Origin: an uncultured Eubacterium sp.
Lineage (GTDB): Bacteria; Bacillota; Clostridia; Lachnospirales; Lachnospiraceae
Reading direction: 5' to 3'
Length of the DNA stretch: 64,000 nt
NCBI GenBank assembly: GCA_910584795.1
Contig: CAJUBZ010000007.1
Location: forward strand, 56,455-120,454
Part shown: positions 27,532-35,875 of the stretch, in pieces
Position numbering within the stretch: position 1 is the stretch's first letter
How the letters are laid out: each line of letters starts with the position of its first letter
Notes under the pieces: generated by a model
Told to the model about the DNA's origin: nothing
The model's input: the letters and a program-made list of their open reading frames with translations, nothing else
The model's database searches: none
Made by a program: the position numbers and the translations under genes

Positions 27532-28599
27532 ATGGTAGAGATTTTAAATACAGGACTTAGTTCTGCTAGAACGAAATATATAAATAAAGAGGTTCTTTAT
27601 GATTTTTCAGTAAATATAAATCCATTAGGATTACCTATTAATGTAATTTCTAACGTTATAGAGGGGTTGGAGACTTGTAATAAGTATCCTGATCTTTCAT
27701 GTTGTGAGCTGCGTAGTTTATTGTCTGAAAAATATCTGCTTCCCAAAGATAGTTTTTTTGTTGGAAATGGTGCAGATGATATTTTATATCGAATAGTGTA
27801 TGCATTTCGCCCTAAAAAGGCGCTTATCATAGAGCCTACGTTTGAGGAGTATGAAAAAGTATTGCGGTCAGTATCATGTCAGGTAGAACATTATATTTTA
27901 CCAGAGGAGAATAATTTTAACTTTTGTGAGAGTGTTCTAAATTATATTACAGATGATTTAGATATTCTGTTTTTATGTAATCCTAATAATCCTACAGGTA
28001 CAATATGCGATTTGAAATTAATTCATAGAATATTGGATAAATGTAGAGTAAATAATGTGAAATTGGTCATAGATGAATGTTTTATGGAATTTATTCCAGA
28101 ATGGAAAGAGTATTCTGCAAAATTTTTTATAAAAGAATATGATAATTTAATAGTAATAGATGCGTTTACAAAGACATATGCATTAGCAGGATTCAGGTTA
28201 GGCTTTTGCGTATGTGGTAATTTAAAGGTATTAGATGCCCTTAATTTAAATGGACAAGATTATAGTGTTTCTACACCTGCACAATTAGCGGGAATAGGTG
28301 CGCTTACCAGTGCTGAATATTTACCATTAACTTATGAGTTTGTTCAAAAAGAAAGAGAATTTATGCAGGAGTCTTTAAAGAGGCTTCCGGTGAAAGTTTA
28401 TCCATCTAGAACAAACTTTTTGTTGTTTTTTTGTAAGGATTCTCTGCTTGTAGAAAAATTGAGACATTATAATATTAAAGTCAGAGATTGTTCTGAATTT
28501 TATTCGCTGAGTAACAGATATCATAGAATAGCAGTATCAACAAGGAAAAATAATCAATATTTTGTACAGGTCTTAGAGGAAATAATGAGGAATTCTTAA
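27532..28599 (+). CDS. pyridoxal-phosphate aminotransferase/decarboxylase, CobD/HisC-like
   Basis: This 355-residue fold-type I PLP enzyme has the N-terminal phrase DFSVNINPLGLPINV, PNNPTGT and the PLP lysine in FTKTYALAGFRLGF near residue 217. It most resembles threonine-phosphate decarboxylase (CobD) or histidinol-phosphate aminotransferase. No corrinoid or histidine genes are nearby, so the substrate is open. AT content and codon use are slightly higher in AT than in the deoB gene before it, which may hint at a separate origin. It is followed by dgt. Confidence 0.8.
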   Translation: MVEILNTGLSSARTKYINKEVLYDFSVNINPLGLPINVISNVIEGLETCNKYPDLSCCELRSLLSEKYLLPKDSFFVGNGADDILYRIVYAFRPKKALIIEPTFEEYEKVLRSVSCQVEHYILPEENNFNFCESVLNYITDDLDILFLCNPNNPTGTICDLKLIHRILDKCRVNNVKLVIDECFMEFIPEWKEYSAKFFIKEYDNLIVIDAFTKTYALAGFRLGFCVCGNLKVLDALNLNGQDYSVSTPAQLAGIGALTSAEYLPLTYEFVQKEREFMQESLKRLPVKVYPSRTNFLLFFCKDSLLVEKLRHYNIKVRDCSEFYSLSNRYHRIAVSTRKNNQYFVQVLEEIMRNS

Positions 28600-28634
28600 A
28601 GAAATATAAAATGAATTTGCTAAAGGAGAAAAAT

Positions 28635-29843
28635 ATGTCACTGATATACCATAAACTAAGTGATGAATTACAGAAACACATTATCGAGGATAAAAGAAAT
28701 CATTATCAAAATCCATATCGTTGTAAGGATGAGGACATTATCAGACGTGATATGAATCACGATATTCCAAACCTCTGGCGTCCGGCATTTGTCCGGGATA
28801 TCGAGAAGATTATGCATCTACCTTATTACAACCGCTATGCGGACAAAACGCAGGTGTTTTCTTTTTACAATAATGATGACATTACAAGAAGAGCGTTACA
28901 TGTACAGTTGGTTTCAAGGATTGCAAGGAATATCGGTTCAGTGCTGGGCTTGAATCTGGACTTGATTGAAGCGATTGCTCTGGGGCATGATATTGGGCAT
29001 ACTCCTTTTGGACATGCAGGAGAACGCTTTTTAGATGAATTGTTACAGCAAGAAACAGGACGTCATTTTAATCATAATGTACAGAGTGCCAGAGTACTGG
29101 ATAAACTGTTTGCAAGAAATATCAGTTTGCAGGTTTTGGATGGTGTGTTGTGTCATAATGGTGAGTTTGAGCAGCAGGAGTATCGTCCACAATGGAATAA
29201 AAAAATTGACGATCATGATGTGGAAATAGAGAGTTGTTATGTAAAAGGTGGAGAAGCGATTAAAGAGTTGATTCCAATGACACTGGAAGGCTGTGTTGTA
29301 AGAATTTGTGATATGATTGCGTATATTGGCAAGGACAGGCAGGACGCAATTACTGCCAAGATTATTGACAGGGAACATAAATTCAGCAGTGAAATTATCG
29401 GTGCGGCAAATGCATCGATAATTAATAATCTGATTGTGGATATTATAGAAAACAGTTATGGCAAGGATTATATATTGCTTAGTAAGGAAGCTTACATGGA
29501 TTTAAAAACTGCTAAGGATGAGAATTATAAGGTTATTTATAAGAATGATGAGATTAATTCTAAATATGAAGATATTATTAAGCCAATGTTTAAAGATGTG
29601 TATTATGAATTACTTGAGCAACTGAAGAAGAGGGACGAGTCGTCTGTAATTTATAAACATCATATGAATTTTATTAGAAATACTTTGAAATATTATAAGG
29701 ATATTGATTATTGTAGAGAAGAGCCGAATCAGATTGTGGTGGATTACATTGCCAGTATGACCGATGATTATTTTGTGGAATTACATAAAAAGCTTTTTCC
29801 GGGAAGTAAGTATGAGATAGAGTATATATCTTATTTTGAGTAA
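28635..29843 (+). CDS. dgt: deoxyguanosinetriphosphate triphosphohydrolase-like HD protein
   Basis: This 402-residue HD-domain protein has the metal site ALGHDIGHTPFGHAGERFLDE and further conserved histidines (HNVQSARVLDKL, CHNGEF). It hydrolyses dGTP or other dNTPs to the nucleoside and triphosphate, adjusting dNTP pools and sometimes limiting phage. AAAGGAG lies 6 nt before ATG 28635 (MSLIYHKL). It follows the nucleoside salvage genes. Confidence 0.9.
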   Translation: MSLIYHKLSDELQKHIIEDKRNHYQNPYRCKDEDIIRRDMNHDIPNLWRPAFVRDIEKIMHLPYYNRYADKTQVFSFYNNDDITRRALHVQLVSRIARNIGSVLGLNLDLIEAIALGHDIGHTPFGHAGERFLDELLQQETGRHFNHNVQSARVLDKLFARNISLQVLDGVLCHNGEFEQQEYRPQWNKKIDDHDVEIESCYVKGGEAIKELIPMTLEGCVVRICDMIAYIGKDRQDAITAKIIDREHKFSSEIIGAANASIINNLIVDIIENSYGKDYILLSKEAYMDLKTAKDENYKVIYKNDEINSKYEDIIKPMFKDVYYELLEQLKKRDESSVIYKHHMNFIRNTLKYYKDIDYCREEPNQIVVDYIASMTDDYFVELHKKLFPGSKYEIEYISYFE

Positions 29844-29869
29844 AGAATATTAAACTCGTTAATATTATC

Positions 29870-29898
29870 TTGACATAATAAATTTATTATAATAAAAT
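29870..29898 (+). promoter_or_regulatory. promoter of the TetR gene
   Basis: TTGACA (29870-29875), a 17-nt spacer and TAAAAT (29893-29898). The operator palindrome begins at the last base of the -10, so bound repressor would block RNA polymerase. Confidence 0.7.
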
Positions 29899-29915
29899 GC
29901 AAGTGAACACTTGCA
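29898..29915. promoter_or_regulatory. TetR operator copy 1
   Basis: TGCAAGTGAACACTTGCA is a perfect 18-bp palindrome (8-bp arms around AA). It overlaps the -10 and transcription start of the tetR promoter. A near-identical palindrome at 30538-30555 precedes the second transcription unit, which strongly supports a shared repressor. Confidence 0.8.
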
Positions 29916-29930
29916 AAGGCGGTTGACATT

Positions 29931-30503
29931 ATGTTTGATGAAACTCAAATGAAAATTATTCATGCAATGATGAACTTAGTTATGGAGAAGGGGTATTCCT
30001 CAACAACGACGAAAGACATAGCATATCAGGCAGGAATTAATGAGTGTACGATATTCAGAAAATTTCAGGGAAAAAAGGACATTGTTCTCTCTGCGATGCA
30101 GTTGAAGGAATGGAATCCTGATTTACAGGAAAGCAGTTTTGAACCGATTGGAGAGTTGGAAAAAGATCTTATTTCATTTTCAGAAGTTTATATGTCTAAA
30201 GTAACTCCGCGTATGGTAAAAGTATCTATTGGATTGAGGACACCAGAGTTGTATCAGGATACTGCGGAGGGAATTTTAAAGATTCCACAGACATTTAAGA
30301 AGGTATTAATAAACTATTTTAAGAACATGAAAAATGAGTTAGTGTATAATGATTATGAAAGTATGGCAATGATGTTTCTATCTGTGAATTTTGGTTTCGT
30401 TTTTCTGGATGCATCTTTTGGAAAGAGATTAACACAGTTAGAAAAAAGTGAATATATTAAAAATAGTGTGAGAATATTTGTAGATGGTATAGTGAAAAAA
30501 TAA
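29931..30503 (+). CDS. TetR/AcrR family transcriptional regulator
   Basis: This 190-residue one-component repressor has an N-terminal helix-turn-helix (about residues 10-55: MEKGYSSTTTKDIAYQAGINECTIFRKFQGKK) and a C-terminal helical ligand domain with an unusual acceptance of a small molecule that cannot be guessed. It is flanked by two TGCAAGTG palindromes, so it probably represses itself and the DUF1330-MBL genes downstream. The gene ends in a small terminator hairpin before the second operator. Confidence 0.9.
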   Translation: MFDETQMKIIHAMMNLVMEKGYSSTTTKDIAYQAGINECTIFRKFQGKKDIVLSAMQLKEWNPDLQESSFEPIGELEKDLISFSEVYMSKVTPRMVKVSIGLRTPELYQDTAEGILKIPQTFKKVLINYFKNMKNELVYNDYESMAMMFLSVNFGFVFLDASFGKRLTQLEKSEYIKNSVRIFVDGIVKK

Positions 30504-30504
30504 T

Positions 30505-30527
30505 GGCACATTGTGTGCCGTTATTTT
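30505..30527 (+). terminator. short terminator after tetR
   Basis: GGCACA/TGTGCC (30505-30519) with a TTG loop is followed by GTTATTTTA. The stem is short but the placement fits. Confidence 0.55.
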
Positions 30528-30537
30528 ATACAATTGA

Positions 30538-30555
30538 TGCAAGTGGATACTTGCA
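30538..30555. promoter_or_regulatory. TetR operator copy 2
   Basis: TGCAAGTGGATACTTGCA differs from copy 1 in only two central positions and lies 15 nt before the DUF1330 start, between its weak promoter and ribosome site. This suggests that the downstream genes are the regulated targets. Confidence 0.75.
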
Positions 30556-30570
30556 AAGGAAGGAAGGCAA

Positions 30571-30855
30571 ATGATTTATTTTATTGTAACGGTGGATCTA
30601 ATAGAAGATAAAAATAACTATCAAGAATATATCAGACAGGTAAAACCTATTGTAGAAGAATATGGTGGCAGGTATTTGGTTCGAAGTAATAAAATTACAG
30701 CAATGCAGGAGCAATGGTGCCCTAGGAGAGTTATTATTATTGAATGGGACGTAAAGGAGCAGATGGAGAAGTGCTTTTCGTCGGAGAGTTATAAACAGAT
30801 AGTAAATAAAAGAGAAAATTCAGTTGATAGTAAGGCGATTATCGTGGAGGTATAA
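30571..30855 (+). CDS. DUF1330 family small protein
   Basis: This 94-residue alpha-beta barrel protein matches DUF1330: YFIVTVDLIEDKNNYQEYI, IVEEYGGRYLVRSNK, RVIIIEWDV and SESYKQIVNKREN. Members are dimeric ferredoxin-like folds, sometimes monooxygenase- or stress-related, without a firm function. It is under the second TetR operator and ends 1 nt before the MBL-fold gene, so the two form one transcript. Confidence 0.88.
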   Translation: MIYFIVTVDLIEDKNNYQEYIRQVKPIVEEYGGRYLVRSNKITAMQEQWCPRRVIIIEWDVKEQMEKCFSSESYKQIVNKRENSVDSKAIIVEV

Positions 30856-30856
30856 A

Positions 30857-31560
30857 ATGAAAATTTGTGAAAATGTACATCAAATAAAAATAAGTTTTAA
30901 TGTTACACTGGAGATAAAAAGATTTGTGTATGTGTACTTAATTACCGGGAAGTATTGCTATTTAATAGATGCTGGTGTGGCAGGATGCGAAAGGATTATC
31001 AGCAGTTATATGGAAGGTCTGGGGAGAAGCCTTTCTGAAATAAAAGCAGTTCTTTTGACACATGCTCACCCGAATCATATGGGTGGAGCGGCAAAAATAA
31101 AAAGAATGTCAGGTTGTGAAATATATGTTTCAAATATTGAAAAGGTGTGGATAGAAAATATAGATTTACAATTTCAGGAAAGACCAATTCCTAATTTTTA
31201 TGCTTTGGTAAATGAGTTAGTGGAAGTAGAGCATACTGTAAAAGAAGATAATGTGTTCGTTTTGGAGCCAGGAATAAGTATAAGGGTTTTGGAGACTCCA
31301 GGGCATTCAAAGGGGTCGGTTTCTTATATATATGAGGAAGAAGTTGTTTTCTGTGGGGATGCAATATCGGTTGTAGATGATTTTCCGATTTTTGTAGATG
31401 TGAATGAGAGTGAGAGCAGTATAGAAAAAATAAAGAGGTTAAAGGGGGAAAGATACTTGAGGAAGAGCTCAAACAGATAAGTGAGTATATGGGATGGAAG
31501 GAAGTGGAGGGAAATTCTTTGTTTAGGAAGAGGATTGAAAATGTTTTCTTTGAGGAATAG
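30857..31560 (+). pseudogene. MBL-fold metallo-hydrolase, frameshifted near the 3' end
   Basis: The first frame gives 207 residues (30857-31480) with the metallo-beta-lactamase motif THAHPNHMGGA (the usual HxHxDH has Asn for Asp), ETPGHSKGSVS and CGDAI. It then stops in unrelated sequence. Reading continues in another frame from about 31449 to TAG at 31560 with coding character (EEELKQISEYMGWKEVEGNSLFRKRIENVFFEE-type helix, given here in part). Adding one G to the run at 31444-31448 would restore a 234-residue protein. This may be a true mutation, slippage or a sequencing error. GGAGG 6 nt before the ATG supports the start. Confidence 0.7.
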
Positions 31561-31636
31561 AAGACATATTACTATTTCCCACAATGAAGTCATTAGATAA
31601 ATAAATGCAGTAAAATCAAGGATTTCAGAGATAATA

Positions 31637-31663
31637 GGTCGAGATTTACGACCAATTTACGAC
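31637..31663. repeat. short repeats at the left end of the mobile region
   Basis: GGTCG...CGACC (31637-31653) is an inverted repeat that overlaps a direct repeat of TTTACGAC at 31645-31652 and 31656-31663. It lies just outside the BcgI-like operon, and the surrounding bases can be read as a decayed recombinase C-terminus. It is a candidate attachment end, but no matching copy was found at the right end. Confidence 0.35.
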
Positions 31664-31689
31664 AAAATATAGAGAACACGTTCAAAAAG

Positions 31690-31722
31690 ATAGGACTTCC
31701 AGAAACGGAAGCCCTATTTTTT
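31690..31722. terminator. bidirectional terminator
   Basis: ATAGGACTTCC (31690-31700) pairs with GGAAGCCCTAT (31707-31717), with T-runs on both strands. It ends the minus-strand restriction-modification operon and any plus-strand transcript from the MBL gene. Confidence 0.8.
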
Positions 31723-32830
31723 ATACAGCTTTCTTGGTTGTATTGATTATTTTATCTTTCCAATCAACGACAGATTTCACCGACAGTTTTTTTTGTATGT
31801 TAATATACTTAGCCATATAATCATAATCTGGCGTAATGCCATCAGTTGACGGAAGATTTACGATAAATTCAAGAGCAATTTTCCTGTTGAATTTTGCGGC
31901 ATAATCAAATTTTGATAATCGTGCTATTTTCTTAAATGAAGTCATAAAATATAATAATGATTGCTCATCCCATTCATCTGAATATGGATATAATCCTTGA
32001 ACGTGAGAGTAGCCTATAAAATTATTAGGTTGATAAAAAATTGTATCAGCAGTTGTGGTATCAGAAAACGTTATGATGCCACCCTTTTCTGTACAATCTA
32101 AATTAGAATAACCGCCTATGCCATTATTAAGGCTTGTATTGCTTAATACTGGATTAGTACCGTTATCATTAAGAATATCAGCGTTGCTTCCCTTATATGC
32201 TTTTGTTGGATGAATATCAAATAAATCACCCACTCTAAACTGCGAATAGCTTGGAGCCTTGTCTAAAAATTCCAATTCTTCTTTACTTAATTTATAACTA
32301 TTTAATCCACTTACTGTTAAGTAAGCGGAAAGTTCGCATATACGCTCCTCTTCGAGTTCGCGTATACGCTTCTCCATATAATCATAATCAATTTCATCAG
32401 AAGTATTTACAGGCAATTCAATATATGTATTCTTGAGAGCGACTTTCGTTGCTTTCTCGTTATATGCAAATTTTTTTGTAATTACCTTTTTTATACAAGT
32501 GATGATATATAGGGCGTTCTTCTCGTTTAGTTTCTCCGATTGTAGAACACTCGTTGCACCGTGACCGTCCTTCAAATAAAACGGTGTTTCCAAATATACA
32601 ATATTTTGATTGTTAGAATGAATCAATATTGTAGGCTTTCCATCCTTATTGTTTAAAACTTTTGGCGTTAAGGTCTGGAAAGAAATGATACCGTTATTGG
32701 TGGTAGCTTGTCCATAAAATGGATATGAATAATCGCCTTCAACGGTCAAATCGTTTATTTTCAATGGGCCTATTTCCTTTTGGGGTTGCCATTGCAGGAC
32801 TTCGGATATCTTAAATTGTTTAGTTTTCAT
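31721..32830 (-). CDS. BcgI-B-like specificity subunit
   Basis: This 369-residue S subunit has two target-recognition domains separated by conserved helices; the central helix contains YDYMEKRIRELEEER and the C-terminal copy DYDYMAKYINIQKKL. It would direct the partner nuclease-methylase to a bipartite site. I chose ATG 32830 with an AAAGGTG site; the gene starts 11 nt inside the end of the upstream subunit gene, showing coupled translation. It ends at the bidirectional terminator. This is similar in kind to the partial S subunit at the window's left edge, but not the same protein. Confidence 0.85.
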   Translation of the reverse strand: MKTKQFKISEVLQWQPQKEIGPLKINDLTVEGDYSYPFYGQATTNNGIISFQTLTPKVLNNKDGKPTILIHSNNQNIVYLETPFYLKDGHGATSVLQSEKLNEKNALYIITCIKKVITKKFAYNEKATKVALKNTYIELPVNTSDEIDYDYMEKRIRELEEERICELSAYLTVSGLNSYKLSKEELEFLDKAPSYSQFRVGDLFDIHPTKAYKGSNADILNDNGTNPVLSNTSLNNGIGGYSNLDCTEKGGIITFSDTTTADTIFYQPNNFIGYSHVQGLYPYSDEWDEQSLLYFMTSFKKIARLSKFDYAAKFNRKIALEFIVNLPSTDGITPDYDYMAKYINIQKKLSVKSVVDWKDKIINTTKKAV

Positions 32831-34844
32831 CTGACATATCACCTTTCATTATCATTGAAACTTTCCAACTTAGGTATTCTTTGACAACGTCCATAAAATC
32901 TTCCTGTGTTGGAATGGTGTCTATTTTTTGATGTTGCTTATATGTCCAATCATTGCCATCTAAAGAAATAACATCCTCGGTATATTCGTCTTCTGTAAAA
33001 TAGTGCAGATAGGATTTGCCATATAGAACAAGGTTAACAATTTCATCATATCTTTCAATGGCGTGGTCGGTGTTCTTTAAGTTTGTGTCCTGACTTGATT
33101 TTTTTCTGTTCTGTCGAGTGTAACCGTCATTTGAAAAATCAATGAATTTTACCATCTGGCGTTTATCGTGCGGAATACCGACATTGAAAACGTATATAGC
33201 TGTTTGCACACCTGCTTTACCATGAAAAATATCTGACATATGAATGCTTGCAGCGAGGGTATTCTTTTCAAGGATTCTCTTCGTATATGGTAATCCATTT
33301 CCGCTTCCTGCGTTTTCTTGTATCAATACAGCCGCCCGACCGCTTTTCATTTTGTTAAGTGCCTTTTCGACAAATATAAATCCTTTTCCCTGTGCGGAGT
33401 AAGGAGGATTAAGTAGAAATACATTAGCAGGGTAGGCTTCGCCGCTTTTCGCTCCCTGCTCATAGTTTCCGCTATACTCTGTTAAACTGTCCTTGTGAAT
33501 GATGTTAGATGAACCATCACCCATTAGAATCATATTAAGAACCGCAAGCAGGTAAATATCAGACCGCTTTTCTATTCCTAATAACTGCTCACATTTGATT
33601 TTTACAATCTTTTCTTCTAACTGTTTCGGACTTTTGATTTTTTCCTCTGCATCCTTAATCATCAGTTTCATGGAAGAAATCAAAAATCCTGCCGAGCCTG
33701 TGGCATAATCCCAAACATAACTATCTTTGTTTACCTGTGCCAATTTAGCCATAAGTTCCGTGACATATCGGGGTGTGAGGACAACATCATTTTTATCGCT
33801 GTCTGGAATATCTACCCATGCGTTAAGGACATTGAAAAGCCGCCCTGTAAAATCAAGATGTTTTGCAGATGTAAATATCGGCATAATATCATTTTTTACG
33901 CTTGTGTAGACTGTCTTTAGTTTGCTTTCTCCGTTTACTGTCCGCCACAGGTCAGAATATATAAACACTCTGGAAAGATCGTTTATAATCATGGCTTTCT
34001 TTTCTTGTGGCAGATTTCTCTCTTCAAGGAATGAATCAATCTTGCTGATGATTACCTGACCGTCATTTGTTTTAGAACCAGATTCGCCTTTTAAGTCTGC
34101 GATTTCAAGCGGAGCAACCTTACCCTCTACACCTAATGATGCCATAATCATTCCTGTAACAAGTTGAACACGAGAGCCGACAGATATTTTTAGGTCATCC
34201 TGCATAACCTGATTCAGCTTTTTCAGCTTGATTTCAATTTCGTTTTCAAACTCCTTTGCCTTTGCTTCAAGTTCTTCATCAGTAAGGCTTGATTTGTCTA
34301 TCTCGTCAATAAGTTTATCAATGTTTTTCGGAAGCAGGAAGGATAAATCCGTATAAGTCTTTAGCTTTTTTGGAATACAATAATTGTCGTGGGAAACATA
34401 GTATGTTTCTATCTCATATATGCGACCGCTCGGCTCGTCATAGCCATTCAAGCCGATAGCAATAACTTCTTTATAGCTTGTAGAATTATTGATAATAGCA
34501 TTTGCATAATGAATAGCACCATTGACGGCGTACTTCTCGATATTTTTAAAATTCGGAGTGCCGTCCTTCTTGGTGTTATCAACTTCATCGGATGCCGTCA
34601 TTTTAGCAAGTGCGCCTTTAGTTCCTTTAACTTCTATCATTACGGGAATTTTGCGGAGCGTCTTGGTTTCAATAAAAAGTTTAATGTCAGGGTAGTTTGT
34701 ACCGCTACCGCCACTTTTTGAGGGCGCGGTTTTAAGTGCTGTTTCTATTTCGGGGTTGATGCTCTCGGTTTTGGTGTAGTATTTCGTTTTACCGAGTTGC
34801 TTCTTTCCCCAATCTTCAACTTGTTCTTCTATGCTTTTCGCCAT
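32820..34844 (-). CDS. BcgI-A-like nuclease-methyltransferase
   Basis: This 674-residue protein combines an N-terminal PD-(D/E)xK nuclease (PDIK at 52-55, MIEVKG around E71-K73) with an N6-adenine methyltransferase (motif I ATGSAGFL near residue 380, NPPY at 479-482). The arrangement and length match the A subunit of type IIB BcgI-like systems, which cut on both sides of the site and methylate it. An S subunit gene follows and an XRE regulator precedes. AAGGAG before the ATG is clear. Identification rests on the motifs and on the neighbouring S gene; a type I HsdM with an unusual N-terminus is the alternative. Confidence 0.82.
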   Translation of the reverse strand: MAKSIEEQVEDWGKKQLGKTKYYTKTESINPEIETALKTAPSKSGGSGTNYPDIKLFIETKTLRKIPVMIEVKGTKGALAKMTASDEVDNTKKDGTPNFKNIEKYAVNGAIHYANAIINNSTSYKEVIAIGLNGYDEPSGRIYEIETYYVSHDNYCIPKKLKTYTDLSFLLPKNIDKLIDEIDKSSLTDEELEAKAKEFENEIEIKLKKLNQVMQDDLKISVGSRVQLVTGMIMASLGVEGKVAPLEIADLKGESGSKTNDGQVIISKIDSFLEERNLPQEKKAMIINDLSRVFIYSDLWRTVNGESKLKTVYTSVKNDIMPIFTSAKHLDFTGRLFNVLNAWVDIPDSDKNDVVLTPRYVTELMAKLAQVNKDSYVWDYATGSAGFLISSMKLMIKDAEEKIKSPKQLEEKIVKIKCEQLLGIEKRSDIYLLAVLNMILMGDGSSNIIHKDSLTEYSGNYEQGAKSGEAYPANVFLLNPPYSAQGKGFIFVEKALNKMKSGRAAVLIQENAGSGNGLPYTKRILEKNTLAASIHMSDIFHGKAGVQTAIYVFNVGIPHDKRQMVKFIDFSNDGYTRQNRKKSSQDTNLKNTDHAIERYDEIVNLVLYGKSYLHYFTEDEYTEDVISLDGNDWTYKQHQKIDTIPTQEDFMDVVKEYLSWKVSMIMKGDMSDEN

Positions 34845-34849
34845 GATAC

Positions 34850-35443
34850 TTATTCTCCTTGTTCATTATCGGTATTGTTCATCAATAATTTGTTTAATTC
34901 TCGAAGTAAATCCGACTGCTTCCAGCCACTTTTGCTATCATCAGGATAGATTAGTTGAGGTGGAATAGGAACAATAGAAGTTGATTCTGTAAGTGAATCG
35001 TTTTTGTCCTGCTCATAAAAACTTTTCGTTTCTTTTTCTATCCACATTTCTTTTACATCGTTAGGAAGGTATTTGTCCTTCTGTGCAGTTGCTTTTCTCA
35101 TTAGGTAATCAAAGAAGTATTTTCTTATTCTGATAACAGGGTATTTTAAGTGGATTTCTTCTCCTTCTGATAATTCAGAGTAATCCAATGAAATATACTT
35201 TTCCAATAACATCAGAATAGAGTCGCTGTTTTTTCCTGTACATATATAATCATGAGAAACATTGAAATGTTCAGCCATATTACATAGGTTTTCAAGCGTT
35301 AAATTAGTTTCGCCCTTTTCTAACTTAGATATAGAGTTTTGGGAAAGCCCGACCGCTTCGCCAAGTTTTTCCTGAGATTCGCCTTTTTCTTCTCGTAACT
35401 TTTTTATCCGTCCGCCTACTGAAATTGGTTCATTATTGTTCAA
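34850..35443 (-). CDS. XRE family regulator of the restriction-modification operon
   Basis: This 197-residue protein has a helix-turn-helix of the Cro/CI type at about residues 9-65 (GRIKKLREEKGESQEKLGEAVGLSQNSISKLEKGE, quoted in part) and a long hydrophilic C-terminal part of unknown role. It begins with TTG at 35443, 10 nt after a GGAGG site. The nuclease-methylase gene starts 5 nt after its stop. A controller role, delaying nuclease until methylation is complete, is inferred from position. Its own promoter (35482-35510) is strong. Confidence 0.85.
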   Translation of the reverse strand: MNNNEPISVGGRIKKLREEKGESQEKLGEAVGLSQNSISKLEKGETNLTLENLCNMAEHFNVSHDYICTGKNSDSILMLLEKYISLDYSELSEGEEIHLKYPVIRIRKYFFDYLMRKATAQKDKYLPNDVKEMWIEKETKSFYEQDKNDSLTESTSIVPIPPQLIYPDDSKSGWKQSDLLRELNKLLMNNTDNEQGE

Positions 35444-35481
35444 AATAGCACCTCCGTTCTCAAAATATAAGATATATAATA

Positions 35482-35510
35482 ATTATAGTGATTTTGGATA
35501 GCCAAGTCAA
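35482..35510 (-). promoter_or_regulatory. promoter of the XRE/BcgI-like operon
   Basis: On the minus strand TTGACT (35505-35510), a 17-nt spacer and a perfect TATAAT (35482-35487) lie about 40 nt before the TTG start. Confidence 0.75.
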
Positions 35511-35783
35511 TAACAAAGTGAATGATGCAAAATGAATTAGGAATAACGATAGTAATATAGGATATGAAAGACTACTTTTACATTCTCGATACGATTATTT
35601 ATACTACACTTAACGGAAGCGCAACCGAAATAATCAGCTGATGCGGATATCAGCAAAAGCGGAAAGGAAAATAATATGAAAGGCAAAGTCGAAATGATTT
35701 TTAAGGTGAACTAAGAAAAGAGTTTTAACATCGAGAGGCATTTTAACCAATGCCCCTTTGATGTTAAGCAGAAAGGATTTTAT
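35511..35783. other. intergenic region with hairpins, candidate replication origin
   Basis: No protein gene is evident apart from a 12-codon frame at 35677. The region holds GCTGAT/ATCAGC (35637-35654) and a longer imperfect hairpin at 35725-35767 (TTAACATC...GATGTTAA with GGCATT/AATGCC inside). Because a CRESS-like Rep gene follows, this is the natural place for its origin. I did not find a clear nonanucleotide of the TAGTATTAC type. Confidence 0.4.
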
Positions 35784-35870
35784 ATGGAGAAAGATACAAA
35801 TACTCAATATATCCAGAATAGACATAATAGGATGCGGAACAACGGCCATTGGAGATTAGCAGTGATTTAA
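35784..35870 (+). CDS. 28-residue leader peptide overlapping the Rep start region
   Basis: ATG 35784 follows a GAAAGGA site and encodes 28 mostly basic and polar residues (MEKDTNTQYIQNRHNRMRNN...). Its stop codon is 5 nt before the Rep ATG at 35876 in another frame. It may couple translation to rep and control Rep level. No homologue is known to me, and it may not be a functional protein. Confidence 0.45.
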   Translation: MEKDTNTQYIQNRHNRMRNNGHWRLAVI

Positions 35871-35875
35871 TAGAT

